A stretch of 43,658 bases of DNA from Dehalococcoidia bacterium (GCA_030605575.1 JAUWIC010000016.1:1-43658), one strand, 5' to 3'. Counted from the first letter of the stretch, positions 1 to 8,401 are shown. Made by a program: numbers and translations. Notes: generated by a model not told the origin, from the letters alone.

Positions 1-307
1 AATATTCTCTCCTCTAATATAAGGGGGGGGGGGAAGAGTTCGCTTGCAATTATAATAGTCGGGGGTGGAGTAAATAAAATAAGAGAAGGTTTAAACTAAT
101 ATGGGTGGTTTAAGAGGGGCATTAGCCCCTCTTTATTAATCTCCCCCTCTCCTTGGTAAGGAGAGGGGGATAAAGGGGGTGAGGTTAATAAACAATTCAA
201 CTCTCTAGGCAAAACGAGTAAAAATCTGCTATACTAGTTTAACTCAAACTCCATGTAGTGGGGATTTTTAATAATTAGTTAGATTATTTTCCCAGACTAC
301 CAGCGAA
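1..307. other. Non-coding left edge with poly-G run and one dispersed repeat copy
   Basis: No supportable gene is seen here. A run of about 12 G lies near positions 25-36. Positions 107-190 carry a copy of the dispersed GC-rich palindromic repeat described below (inverted arms around 'GGGGCATTAGCCCC' and a second palindrome of CCCCTCTCC/GGAGAGGGG). The stretch just before the kinase gene (190-307) is AT-rich and may hold its promoter, but no clear -35/-10 pair was identified. Confidence 0.5.
107..190 (+). repeat. Dispersed palindromic repeat, copy 1
   Basis: This copy has two GC-rich palindromes joined by a short AT-rich linker and ends in a 'GGGGGATAAAGGGGGTGAGGTT' type tail. The same arrangement (an 'AGAGGGGCGAAGCCCCTCT' hairpin, linker, CCCC-rich palindrome, then 'GGGGATAAAGGGG') recurs at about 955-1131, 2745-2977, 4349-4566 and, inverted, 28857-28955. 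All copies lie between core genes, none in the mobile elements. It resembles a REP/MITE-like intergenic family. Confidence 0.75.
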
Positions 308-919
308 GTGGAAAGAAACATTTTATACTCAAAGGATGTGGAGCATCCCCAATTTGGCTCTGATGTCCAGCGGCTGATTGAGAACCTGGGGCAACTCCCT
401 GAGCCGGTTGCCGAGCCTGCCTTTATTGTCGTCAGCGGCTTACCTGGAACGGGAAAATCTTACTTTTGTCGTCAATTAGCCGAGCGGCTACCGGTTATTA
501 TTCTGGAAAGTGATGCCTTACGTAAGGGCCTTTTCTTATCGCCAACTTATAGCTCGCCGGAGAGTTCGCGCCTCTTTCGGGCATGTCACCTTCTCATTGA
601 GAGATTGCTGAAGCAGGGAATCTCCCTTATTTTTGATGCTACCAATCTGTCAGAGGGGCATCGTGAGCATCTTTATAGTATTGCCGACCGTTTAGATGTC
701 AGGCTAGTCTTGGTGCGTGTTGAGGCACCACCTGAGGTAGTCTATGACCGGCTTAAAACCAGGCAGGAAAATTCAGAGAGTAAATCAGACGCCGACTGGG
801 CAGTATATCGGCGGATGAAGCCATCGGTTCAGAATATCCGTCGTAACCACTATGTGGTGGATACCTCCCGAGATATTACCCCGGTCCTTGATAAAATTAT
901 AAGGGAGGTGAGGCGCTAG
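308..919 (+). CDS. P-loop kinase of the AAA_33 / zeta-toxin-like type
   Basis: The 203-residue protein carries a Walker A motif GLPGTGKS at about residues 44-51. A conserved aspartate and basic residues follow in ESDALRKG, and a second motif FDATNLSEGHRE lies near residue 110. This is the pattern of small nucleotide kinases (AAA_33 family, close to predicted phosphotransferases such as those related to polynucleotide or gluconate kinases). The substrate cannot be told from sequence. The start is a GTG at 308; no strong Shine-Dalgarno sequence is obvious. The gene stands alone between two copies of the dispersed repeat, so it is probably monocistronic. Confidence 0.7.
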   Translation: MERNILYSKDVEHPQFGSDVQRLIENLGQLPEPVAEPAFIVVSGLPGTGKSYFCRQLAERLPVIILESDALRKGLFLSPTYSSPESSRLFRACHLLIERLLKQGISLIFDATNLSEGHREHLYSIADRLDVRLVLVRVEAPPEVVYDRLKTRQENSESKSDADWAVYRRMKPSVQNIRRNHYVVDTSRDITPVLDKIIREVRR

Positions 920-954
920 ATTTTAGAGATTGTTTATAAGGGGAAGCTTGAAGG

Positions 955-1131
955 GGTGAATGTGGGGTAAAAAGCCCCTTCAAAAACCGTCCTCCCCCTC
1001 ACTCTGAAGTAGTGGCCAAGGGGAGTTTTAGAGGGGCGAAGCCCCTCTATAGAAACTAATTTCCCCTTCCCCTTGTTAAGGGGACGGGGATAAAGGGGAT
1101 AGGGTTACTAAAGAAGAATTAAAGGGGGTGA
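955..1131 (+). repeat. Dispersed palindromic repeat, copy 2
   Basis: A long copy fills most of the gap between the kinase and pepA. It contains the AGAGGGGCGAAGCCCCTCT hairpin at about 1030-1048, then a CCCCTTCCCC/GGGGACGGGG palindrome and the tail 'GATAAAGGGGATAGGG'. An extra upstream part, 'CTCCCCCTCACTCTGAAG', is shared with copy 3 ('CTTACTCTGAAGCAGTG'), showing that the full unit is longer than the two palindromes. Confidence 0.75.
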
Positions 1132-1206
1132 GGTCGTTAAACAATCTAGTCAGGAATAAGTAGGTAGCCAGAGTATAGTTAATCAGTCGGTGAAAGGAGA
1201 CTTAAG

Positions 1207-2706
1207 GTGGAGATTAAGGTCATAGTTGGTAATATCGCCCAGGTTAAAGCTGGTGCTATCATAGTCAACTTCTTTGAGGGTATGGAGCGCCTTGAAGGCG
1301 ATACGGCTAGTATAGATGGGGCTTTGGACGGAGCTATCTCTCAGCTTATGGCTCAGGGCGAGATTAAGGGTAAACTTAATGAGATTACCGTTATTCATAG
1401 TCTGGGTAAGCTACCAGCAGCTCGGGTGGTAGTCACCGGTCTAGGTAAACAACCGGAGCTATCCCGGGATAAGGTTCGTGGAGCCGTGGCTGAGACGTGC
1501 CGGCTGCTTAGGCAGAAGGGTGTAGATAGTATCGCCACTATGGCTCAGGGAGCAGGCATAGCTGGTATCAGCCCGGAGGGGGCGGCTCAAGCCGTAACTG
1601 AGGGTGCCTTGCTTGGCACCTATTCATTTCGGAGGCATATAACCAGAGAAGCTGAGTATGGTGAGATTAAACAGCTTACTATAGTAGCCGGTGATAAAAC
1701 TCAACTTCCCGGGTTAGAACAAGGCTGCAATAAGGGGAGGGTGTTAGCTGAGGCAACCAATCTGGCTCGTGATATGGTCAACGAACCAGCCAACTATATG
1801 ACACCGACTCATATGGCTGAGACAGCCGCCAGGCTGGCTAAGGATTATGGGCTGGAACTCAGTCTTCTTGAGCGTGAGCAGATGCAGGAGTTAGGCATGG
1901 GGGCGCTGTTAGGCGTAGCTCAGGGAAGTCGGCAACCACCTAAATTTATTGTTCTCCACTACCGGGGCGGTGATTCTACCGAAACCGATGTCGCCTTGGT
2001 CGGTAAGGGGGTAACCTTTGATTCCGGAGGTATCTCGATAAAGCCGTCGGAGAAGATGGATGAGATGAAGGGGGATATGGCTGGAGGGGCGGCCATTATG
2101 GCGGCGATGAGTGCCATTGCTCAACTTAAGCCAAGGATTAACGTTATGGCTCTCATCCCGGCCACGGAAAACCTGCCCAGCGATAGCGCTCTCAAGCCCG
2201 GTGATATCCTAACCGCTATTGATGGTAAGACCATTGAGATTATCTCCACCGATGCCGAGGGACGGCTTATTTTGGCCGATGCCTTGGGCTATGCCAAAAA
2301 GTCTGGGGCTAAAATTATCATTGATGTCGCTACCCTAACCGGAGCCTGCCGGGTAGCCCTGGGCAATATATGTAGTGGCGCTTTTGGTAATAATCAGGAG
2401 CTGGTGGATAAGGTAATTGCCGCTGGCGCTGAAGCCGGAGAGCTTATCTGGCAGATGCCGATGTGCGAGCAGTATAAAGAGCAAAATAAGAGTGACGTCG
2501 CCGATATTAAGAATGTCGGTGGTAAATACGCTGGGGCTATTACTGCCGCTCAGTTTCTGGCTGAATTTGTTGGTGACACTCCCTGGGTTCACCTGGATAT
2601 TGCTGGCACCAGTCTGAGCGAAAAGGAGCAAGCCTACCTGGTTAAAGGGGCTACCGGCGTACCAGTTCGCACCCTGGTCAACCTCGTCCTGTCTCTGGCT
2701 AAATAA
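1207..2706 (+). CDS. pepA: Leucyl aminopeptidase (M17 family)
   Basis: This is a dinuclear-zinc cytosolic aminopeptidase that removes N-terminal amino acids during peptide turnover. The 499-residue length is normal for the family. The N-terminal macro-like domain covers about residues 1-160 and the catalytic domain the rest. Visible signatures are VGKGVTFDSGGISIKP (metal-binding Lys and Asp), GDMAGGAAIMAAM and the family hallmark NTDAEGRL in the form STDAEGRLILADAL. The GTG start at 1207 is preceded by GAAAGGAGA, a good ribosome binding site. Repeat copies flank it on both sides, so it is probably transcribed alone. Confidence 0.95.
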   Translation: MEIKVIVGNIAQVKAGAIIVNFFEGMERLEGDTASIDGALDGAISQLMAQGEIKGKLNEITVIHSLGKLPAARVVVTGLGKQPELSRDKVRGAVAETCRLLRQKGVDSIATMAQGAGIAGISPEGAAQAVTEGALLGTYSFRRHITREAEYGEIKQLTIVAGDKTQLPGLEQGCNKGRVLAEATNLARDMVNEPANYMTPTHMAETAARLAKDYGLELSLLEREQMQELGMGALLGVAQGSRQPPKFIVLHYRGGDSTETDVALVGKGVTFDSGGISIKPSEKMDEMKGDMAGGAAIMAAMSAIAQLKPRINVMALIPATENLPSDSALKPGDILTAIDGKTIEIISTDAEGRLILADALGYAKKSGAKIIIDVATLTGACRVALGNICSGAFGNNQELVDKVIAAGAEAGELIWQMPMCEQYKEQNKSDVADIKNVGGKYAGAITAAQFLAEFVGDTPWVHLDIAGTSLSEKEQAYLVKGATGVPVRTLVNLVLSLAK

Positions 2707-2744
2707 TTAAGGGTAATGAGTCGTTTATCAGGGTAAGCTTGACG

Positions 2745-2977
2745 GGGCTCTTCCCTCCTTACTCTGAAGCAGTGACCAGGGGGAGTTTAAGAGGGGCGAA
2801 ATGTGGGGTAAAAAGCCTCTCTCTAAAAACTAGTTTCCCCTTCTAAGGAGAGTTAAAGAGAGGCGAAGCCTCCCTTATATAACCAATTCCCCCTCCCTTC
2901 ATAAGGGAGGGGGATAAAGGGGGTGGGTTGGTAAATATCTAAAGGGGATAGGGTTACTAAAAAATTAAAGGGGGTTT
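2745..2977 (+). repeat. Dispersed palindromic repeat, copy 3 (composite)
   Basis: This copy appears rearranged. The AGAGGGGCGAA arm near 2790 is followed by 'ATGTGGGGTAAAAAGCC', which in copy 2 lies upstream of the hairpin. A second AGAGGCGAAGCCTCCCTT hairpin and a CCCCCTCCC/GGGAGGGGG palindrome follow at 2850-2915. It suggests nested or recombined units and occupies nearly the whole gap before the next gene. Confidence 0.7.
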
Positions 2978-2982
2978 AGACG

Positions 2983-3624
2983 ATGAAGATTAAATGGCTG
3001 GGACATGCATCCTTTGTCATTACCTCAGACACCGGGACAAAGATAATCACCGACCCCTATGAAGTCGGCGGTGGCTTGAGCTATGGTCAGATAAAAGAGT
3101 CGGCTGATATTGTTACCGTGAGCCACGACCATGCTGACCATAACAATGTAGCTGCTGTTCAGGGTAGTCCCAAGGTAGTCAGGGGGGCAGTAGAGGTTAA
3201 AGGGATAAGGTTTAACGGTATTCCAACCTACCATGATGATGCTGGTGGGGAGAAGAGGGGTAAAAATACCATCGTCTGCTTTGAAGTCGACGGCATAAGG
3301 GTCTGCCACCTTGGTGACCTGGGTCACCAGCTCAGTGATAGTCAACTGGCTGAGTTAGGTAAAGTAGATGTACTGCTTATTCCCGTGGGCGGTTTTTACA
3401 CCATTGATGCTAAGGTGGCCACTCAGCTTGGCGATAGGCTTAAGCCCAAGGTAATTATACCGATGCACTTCAAAACTGATAAGTGTGATTATCCTATAGC
3501 CGGGGTTGAAGAATTCCTCCGAGGTAAGAAGGAAGTAAGCCGGTTGGATGCCAGCCAGGTGGAATTCAAAGCCGGGGAATTGCCACCAAGCACCAAGGTC
3601 GTAGTTTTAAAACCTGCCCTGTAG
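2983..3624 (+). CDS. MBL-fold metal-dependent hydrolase, UPF0173 type
   Basis: The 213-residue protein begins with WLGHASFVI, typical of the UPF0173 (YtkL-like) branch of metallo-beta-lactamase-fold hydrolases. The metal site is visible as SHDHADHNN at about residues 47-55, and later ligands sit in LGDLGHQL and in the C-terminal IPMHFKT. Family members are cytosolic; their substrate is largely unknown. The ATG start is preceded by AAAGGGGG. The gene lies between a dispersed repeat and mobA with a 109-base gap, so no operon is implied. Confidence 0.88.
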   Translation: MKIKWLGHASFVITSDTGTKIITDPYEVGGGLSYGQIKESADIVTVSHDHADHNNVAAVQGSPKVVRGAVEVKGIRFNGIPTYHDDAGGEKRGKNTIVCFEVDGIRVCHLGDLGHQLSDSQLAELGKVDVLLIPVGGFYTIDAKVATQLGDRLKPKVIIPMHFKTDKCDYPIAGVEEFLRGKKEVSRLDASQVEFKAGELPPSTKVVVLKPAL

Positions 3625-3733
3625 TGAGTAGAAGTCCTGAAACCAGCCTTATACCCCCCCTTTCAGAGGTTGCTAACTTGTGGTAAAATAGTATGGGAGG
3701 TGAGGTGAGAGGAGTAGCTGGGAAGAATATAAG

Positions 3734-4408
3734 TTGGCTGTAGGTTGTATCGTTCTTGCTGGTGGCAAGGGCTTGCGCTTAGGGCAGGATAAGGCGTTAG
3801 AAACTATTGGCAACAGAAGTTTGCTTGAGCGGGTGATATCTTATCTCAATTTCTTTAGTAGTGACATTATTATCGTTACTGCTCCCAATCAATCTTATCC
3901 CCAGGTTGGTGGTTATCCCAGGTTAAGAGTAGTAACCGATATTTATGTCAATAAAGGTCCCTTGGGTGGTATTTATACCGGCTTAAAAGCATCGGATTCA
4001 TTCTATAACCTTGTCGTCGCTTGCGACATGCCCTTTTTGAACCAGGCCTTGCTGCATTATATGCTCCGAATTTCGGCTGGCTTTGACCTGGTAGTTCCCC
4101 GATTGGGGGATATGGTTGAACCGCTTCACGCTGTTTATTCTCAGGGTTGCTTAGCTCCTATTGAATCCCTGCTTAAACAGGGTAATCTGGGCGTGAGACA
4201 ACTTTTTACCTTGGTTAGGGTCAGGTATGTAGACGCTGAGGAGATTAATAGGTTTGACCCTGAGCACTTGAGCTTCTTCAACATTAATAGCCAGGCTGAT
4301 TTAGAGAAAGCAAGAGAAATAATGAAACGTTGTTTATCACGGAAAGTTTTAGAGGGGCTCTCCCCCAAAGGGCGAAGCCCCTCTAAAGAAACTAGTTTTC
4401 CCTTCTAA
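3734..4408 (+). CDS. mobA: Molybdenum cofactor guanylyltransferase-like protein
   Basis: This nucleotidyltransferase attaches GMP to molybdopterin to form the guanine dinucleotide cofactor used by many anaerobic oxidoreductases. The signature LAGGKGLRLGQDKAL at about residues 8-22 is the MobA nucleotide-binding loop; VACDMPFL near residue 95 carries the metal-binding aspartate. The start is a TTG at 3734 and leaves the motif at the expected distance. The last 20 or so residues, from about residue 205, are encoded by a dispersed repeat copy, so the natural C-terminus has been replaced or extended. moeA follows 212 bases downstream. Confidence 0.85.
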   Translation: MAVGCIVLAGGKGLRLGQDKALETIGNRSLLERVISYLNFFSSDIIIVTAPNQSYPQVGGYPRLRVVTDIYVNKGPLGGIYTGLKASDSFYNLVVACDMPFLNQALLHYMLRISAGFDLVVPRLGDMVEPLHAVYSQGCLAPIESLLKQGNLGVRQLFTLVRVRYVDAEEINRFDPEHLSFFNINSQADLEKAREIMKRCLSRKVLEGLSPKGRSPSKETSFPF

Positions 4409-4566
4409 GGAGAGTCAAAGAGAGGCGAAGCCTCTCTTACAAACCAATTCCCCTTCCCCTTATCAAGGGGAAGGGGATAAAGGGGATAGGGTTACTAAAG
4501 AAGAATTAAAGCGGGTTCCCAGGAAAATCGAAGATTTTTCTGGGTGCTTAAAGGGGATGGGGTTAA
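4349..4566 (+). repeat. Dispersed palindromic repeat, copy 4, partly inside mobA
   Basis: The left part (TTTTAGAGGGGCTC ... GCCCCTCTAAAG) lies within the mobA reading frame and supplies its stop codon. It continues with AGAGAGGCGAAGCCTCTCTT, a CCCCTTCCCC/GGGGAAGGGG palindrome, and an additional hairpin 'CCCAGGAAAATCGAAGATTTTTCTGGG' near 4517-4543 (written here in consensus; arms CCAGGAAAA / TTTTTCTGG) that reappears in copy 5. Confidence 0.75.
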
Positions 4567-4620
4567 AATAATTAATAATTTCATAATAAAATAACCTCAT
4601 AATAAGAAGAGATATGAGCC

Positions 4621-5877
4621 ATGATAAGCGTTGAGCAGGCGCTAGACAAAATCCTTAATTATGTCCACGTCCTAGAGGATGAAGAGCGTCCTATTCTGGA
4701 GTGTCTGGGGCAGGTTCTGGCTGAGGATGTATATTCCGGCCTTAATGTTCCTCCACTGGATAATTCGGCTATGGATGGCTATGCCGTTCAATCCAGGGAT
4801 ACTCGTGGTGCCAGTCGACGGTCGCCTCGATTTCTGCGGGTTATTGGCACCGTCGCTGCCGGCTCTATTGCTGGGTGTGAAGTAGAACCGGGCACTGCGG
4901 TGCGCATTATGACCGGGGCACCAATACCAAAGGGCGTCGATAGTGTCGTCATGTTTGAGGATACCGACGAAACTCAGCGCCAGGGGTCTTCTACTGAGAT
5001 AGGCATTTTACGTGAGGTTGAGGCTGGTTTGAATATTCGCCGGGCTGGTGAAGATATTGCCCAGGGGTCAATGGTATTAAGCCAGGGGGCAGTGCTCAGA
5101 CCCTCGGAAATTGGGGTTTTGGCTTCTTTGGGCCGGACTACGGTGAGGGTTATTCGCCGCCCCATAGTAGCTATTCTAGCCACCGGGGACGAGCTGGTTG
5201 ATATTAGCCAGCCCCTGCCGGCAGGTAAGATATATAACAGCAATACCTATAGCCTGGCTGCCTTGGTTCGGCGCTACGGTGGCATCCCGAAAATACTGGG
5301 GATAGCCCGGGATAGTGAACATTCAGTTGTAGCCAAGCTCCGCCAGGGGCTGGATGCTGATATGCTTATCACCACTGGCGGTGTCTCTGCCGGGGACTAC
5401 GACCTGGTAAAGGACGTTTTGGCTAAACAAGGTGAGATTTCCTTCTGGACAGTTCGGATGAAGCCGGGGAAACCTTTAGCCTTTGGTATCATTAAAGGGG
5501 TCGGTAAGGCTGGCATAGCCAGAAACATACCCCATCTTGGTTTACCAGGCAACCCGGTTAGCTCTATGGTTACCTTTGAGCTCTTTGTTCGCCCGGCTAT
5601 GCTTAAAATGATGGGTAAGAAGAATTTGACCAAGCCGACTATTGAAGCCGTAGTAGAAAATCCGGTGGTAAATAGGGACCGGCGGCGCCTTTTCGCTCGG
5701 GTTGTAGTGGAAAAGCGCAACGGTCAGTATTTTGCTCGACTAACCGGTCCTCAGGGCTCGGGGATTCTCACCTCTATGACCTCAGCCAACGGGCTGATGA
5801 TTATTCCTGAGGATAAGGCGGAGGTGGTAGCTGGGGATATAGTTCAGGTGATGATGTTAGATTGGAGGGAGGAGTAA
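4621..5877 (+). CDS. moeA: Molybdopterin molybdenumtransferase
   Basis: MoeA inserts molybdate into adenylylated molybdopterin. At 418 residues it has the normal four-domain length. Visible motifs are PPLDNSAMDGYA (about residues 43-54), RIMTGAPIPKG, the MogA-like core with ATGDELV and TTGGVSAGDYDLVK, the RMKPGKPLAFG loop, and GLPGNPVSSMVTFE, followed by the C-terminal beta-barrel domain. The ATG at 4621 lies about 8 bases after AAGAAGAGATATG. Together with mobA it indicates that the host makes molybdenum or tungsten enzymes. The next gene starts 3 bases after its stop, pointing to an operon. Confidence 0.95.
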   Translation: MISVEQALDKILNYVHVLEDEERPILECLGQVLAEDVYSGLNVPPLDNSAMDGYAVQSRDTRGASRRSPRFLRVIGTVAAGSIAGCEVEPGTAVRIMTGAPIPKGVDSVVMFEDTDETQRQGSSTEIGILREVEAGLNIRRAGEDIAQGSMVLSQGAVLRPSEIGVLASLGRTTVRVIRRPIVAILATGDELVDISQPLPAGKIYNSNTYSLAALVRRYGGIPKILGIARDSEHSVVAKLRQGLDADMLITTGGVSAGDYDLVKDVLAKQGEISFWTVRMKPGKPLAFGIIKGVGKAGIARNIPHLGLPGNPVSSMVTFELFVRPAMLKMMGKKNLTKPTIEAVVENPVVNRDRRRLFARVVVEKRNGQYFARLTGPQGSGILTSMTSANGLMIIPEDKAEVVAGDIVQVMMLDWREE

Positions 5878-5880
5878 GGC

Positions 5881-6618
5881 TTGATATTCAAGGCTTCCGA
5901 GTTTGTTTTTGAACCACCGGCGGTGGTATCCAGGGCGCGGCGGGTTTTGATTAAGCCCAGCGCCTCCTATCCGGTGCCATATCCGGTAACTACCAGCCGG
6001 GATATGCTGTCGGTGATAATAGACGGTATCAGACGGGTTAGTGATGCCGACATCATTCTGCTTGAAGGCACTCCTGGCGGTGGTTCCATCCAGCCGATAT
6101 ATCAAGCCCTGGGTTACAACTTCCCCCGGGTATTAACACTGGATGTAAAGGATTGTATCTGGGTGGAGGTGGATAATCCTCTACCTAAGCCTTTAGCTGT
6201 ACCCACCTTCTGGGTGCCCAATGTTATCCTGTCCAGCGACTACTTGATAACCGTGGCTCCGTTAAAGGTCTTTCAGGGCAGGGGTAGCCTTAGCCTGATG
6301 AACCTACTTACCTTACTGCCCAGTAGCAAGTACGGAGGTGGGGACAGAGGGGGCTGGGGAGATTTGTATGAGCTGGGAATAGGTAATGTGATAGCTGACC
6401 TCTATTTTACCTTACCCTTCGACCTGGGGATTATTGAAGCTAGCCAGAAGTTCATTACTCAGGATGACCCCACTCGGGGTGAGGTTGAGGAGTGTGGCAA
6501 GGGGTTTATCGGTGAGCCTTTCCAGGTAGATGGTGAAGCTTCAGAGACACTGGGGCTTAAGACCGGGTATCTTGATTTGATTAGGACAGCTAAGGCGGGG
6601 TTTGAAACTAATCTTTAA
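5881..6618 (+). CDS. DUF362-type protein
   Basis: The 245-residue protein resembles the DUF362 family: VLIKPSASYP near residue 23, a central GTPGGGSIQPIYQALGY segment, then DYLITVAPLKVFQGRGSLSLMNLLTLLP. The ferredoxin domain that accompanies many DUF362 proteins is absent, and only isolated cysteines occur. Function is not established for the family. A TTG start at 5881 is used, with GGAGGGAGGAG just upstream inside the moeA 3' end, so translation is probably coupled to moeA. The next gene overlaps its end by 17 bases. Confidence 0.6.
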   Translation: MIFKASEFVFEPPAVVSRARRVLIKPSASYPVPYPVTTSRDMLSVIIDGIRRVSDADIILLEGTPGGGSIQPIYQALGYNFPRVLTLDVKDCIWVEVDNPLPKPLAVPTFWVPNVILSSDYLITVAPLKVFQGRGSLSLMNLLTLLPSSKYGGGDRGGWGDLYELGIGNVIADLYFTLPFDLGIIEASQKFITQDDPTRGEVEECGKGFIGEPFQVDGEASETLGLKTGYLDLIRTAKAGFETNL

Positions 6619-7024
6619 AGTGGATAAACAAGATATAATTACTGACCAAATTAGACCACGCTGGTTTATTGATTTAGATTGGTACCGGCAAAACAATCGC
6701 TCATTTTTGGCTCTGGCTCAAGGTTGCTTATGCCCTGAGTGTGGTCAGCGGCTAAAGGAAGGGGAGATTTCGGCGGCAGACCTCTTGACTACCATCAAAG
6801 ACTGCTGCTCCAAGACCCCGGATTTTATTACCGGTAAGTTACCTATTTTAGAGACTATATTTCGCCTCTTCCTGGCTAATGGTAACCAGCCCCTTGATGT
6901 GGAGGAAATGGGGAGGCAGTTAACTGATTGGTGTGGCGGAGAGACCTCTGGCACTTCAGCCCAGGTTTTACCCCGCCTTCTTGAAAGTGACCAATACTAT
7001 GGCCTGAGGCAGGTCCCCGGCTAA
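6602..7024 (+). CDS. Small protein with a zinc-knuckle-like CxxC, unknown function
   Basis: I do not recognise a named family. The 140-residue protein has CLCPECGQRL near residue 40 (CPEC half-knuckle) and later paired cysteines in KDCCSK and a WCGGE. It has no signal peptide or membrane segment. It overlaps the preceding DUF362 gene and is presumably cotranscribed with moeA. The start is uncertain: TTG at 6602 (overlapping) or GTG at 6620 right after the upstream stop. The 3' end overlaps the convergent acylphosphatase gene by 4 bases. Confidence 0.55.
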   Translation: MKLIFKVDKQDIITDQIRPRWFIDLDWYRQNNRSFLALAQGCLCPECGQRLKEGEISAADLLTTIKDCCSKTPDFITGKLPILETIFRLFLANGNQPLDVEEMGRQLTDWCGGETSGTSAQVLPRLLESDQYYGLRQVPG

Positions 7025-7305
7025 AGCCTTACTCTGAAGCCGGAGTAACCTCCAGTATATTCTGACCACTCAGTTACTACTCTGGTTACTTTGGCTGATG
7101 GCGGTCCGACCTCAAGATAGTCAATTAGCTTTTCTAGTTGTTTTCTTTCTCCCTCAGCTTGTACCTCTACTGCTTCTATATCTCGCCGGTTGCGTACATA
7201 GCCGGTTAGACCAAGCTCTCTAGCCTGTCTGGAGGTGAAGTCACGGAAGAAGACGCCTTGAACATACCCATATACTATTACCCGAACCGAGGCTAAGTCA
7301 GTCAT
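7021..7305 (-). CDS. acyP: Acylphosphatase
   Basis: This small cytosolic enzyme hydrolyses acyl phosphates. The 94-residue length is typical. The catalytic arginine lies in GYVQGVFFRDF (about residues 13-23) and the catalytic asparagine in GYVRNRRD (about 35-42); both are conserved. It follows the radical SAM gene on the minus strand with an 11-base gap and is probably in the same transcript. It ends against the convergent gene with a 4-base overlap. Confidence 0.93.
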   Translation of the reverse strand: MTDLASVRVIVYGYVQGVFFRDFTSRQARELGLTGYVRNRRDIEAVEVQAEGERKQLEKLIDYLEVGPPSAKVTRVVTEWSEYTGGYSGFRVRL

Positions 7306-7316
7306 TGGTTGTCCCT

Positions 7317-8252
7317 TTACCTTGGGATGAGCCTTAATGGGAGCGAAAATTTATATCTATCCAGCCTGTCTAGACCTTGCCGGTGAGCCAGGTCAATAGC
7401 CTCCTCAAACTCCTGTCTACTTACCGGACGGTTTAATTGCGGTATATCAAAAGCCTTATAACAGGGGTGATATTGAGCCATAATGTTTAAGTAGGTATTG
7501 GTGGAGACCTCTTGAGCCAGAAAGCTTACTATCTCTTTGGTCCCGGCTAACCTATTAGGCAATACTAAGTGTCGCACCAGAAGACCGTGTTGAGCTATAC
7601 CCTGCTCGTCTATCTGAAGGTCACCTACCTGGCGGTGCATTTTCTTGATAGCTGCTTTATTTACCCTGGGGTAGTCTTTTATCCCCGATAGTTGCTCAGC
7701 AGTTTTATCATTGGCATACTTCATATCAGGCATATAGATGTCAACAATCCCGTCTAGCAGCTCCAGGGTTTCCACGGAGTCATAACCACCGCTGTTATAT
7801 ACCAGGGGCAGATAGAGACCCATACTCACTGCTAGCTCCAGGGCGTCCAGGATATAAGGCACGACATGGGTTGGACTGACCAGGTTGATGTTGTGGCAAC
7901 CTTTTGCCTGAAGGGAGAGCATCATCTTGGCCAGTTCTTCCCGGTCAGCAGGGCTGCCTTCACCTAGCTGGCTTATGGTGTAGTTTTGGCAGAAGACGCA
8001 TCGTAGGTTACAGTAGGCGAAAAAAATAGTTCCTGAGCCGTGCCTGCCGACCAGAGGTGCCTCTTCCCCGAAGTGAGGTCCATAGCTAGAAATTATGACA
8101 TGGTGTGTAATATGGCACTTCCCGCTGTCACCAGCCAGGCGATTAACGCCACAGTGACGGGGGCACAGGTGGCACTCTTCCAGTATTAATTTGGCTTTCT
8201 CAACCCTGGTTTTTAACTCTCCTGTGTTGTAAAGCTGTTGGTAAGCGGCTAT
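7317..8252 (-). CDS. Radical SAM protein, pyruvate-formate-lyase activase-like
   Basis: Reading the minus strand to the in-frame stop at 8292-8294 gives about 311 coding residues. The Fe4S4-SAM motif CNLRCVFC (CxxxCxxC) is present near residue 70, preceded by CHLCPRHCGVNR, a second cysteine set typical of the PflA-like 'AmmeMemoRadiSam-related' branch. The downstream half continues with YNSGGYDSVE and a barrel. No ATG, GTG or TTG exists before residue M at 7925, which lies after the cluster motif. A good GAGGAG site sits 8 bases before an ATA codon at 8250-8252, which is the likeliest start (or a mutated ATG). Gene order: small basic protein, this gene, acyP. Confidence 0.75.
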   Translation of the reverse strand: MAAYQQLYNTGELKTRVEKAKLILEECHLCPRHCGVNRLAGDSGKCHITHHVIISSYGPHFGEEAPLVGRHGSGTIFFAYCNLRCVFCQNYTISQLGEGSPADREELAKMMLSLQAKGCHNINLVSPTHVVPYILDALELAVSMGLYLPLVYNSGGYDSVETLELLDGIVDIYMPDMKYANDKTAEQLSGIKDYPRVNKAAIKKMHRQVGDLQIDEQGIAQHGLLVRHLVLPNRLAGTKEIVSFLAQEVSTNTYLNIMAQYHPCYKAFDIPQLNRPVSRQEFEEAIDLAHRQGLDRLDRYKFSLPLRLIPR

Positions 8253-8257
8253 TTGTC

Positions 8258-8401
8258 TTACTCCTCTGGCTTTGGTTCCTTCTTTCCCTTTTTAATTACT
8301 TCCACTGTGGTCGGGGGTGGTAAGATGGTATCAGCCGATACTTTCCTGGCATCCTTTTTGGTTTTTTTTGGTTCTCTATGTCGGTAATCTCGTCTCCCCA
8401 T
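8258..8401 (-). CDS. Small lysine-rich protein (47 residues)
   Basis: An ATG at 8401 is preceded by GAGGTG with a 5-base spacer. The peptide starts MGRRDYRHREPKKTKKDAR, has a proline-rich middle (ILPPPTTVEV) and ends in a KKGKKEPKPEE tail. It is highly charged and probably unstructured. It ends 5 bases before the proposed start of the radical SAM gene, so its GAGGAG end doubles as that gene's ribosome binding site. I do not recognise a family; position and RBS support it being real. Confidence 0.55.
   Translation of the reverse strand: MGRRDYRHREPKKTKKDARKVSADTILPPPTTVEVIKKGKKEPKPEE

Noticed and set aside
25-36. Poly-G run as a phase-variation tract
   Set aside because: It is not within or close to a start codon or promoter with clear spacing, and it may be a sequencing artefact at the contig edge.
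5397-5720. Minus-strand open frame within moeA
   Set aside because: Antisense shadow of conserved moeA codons; no ribosome binding site or recognised family.
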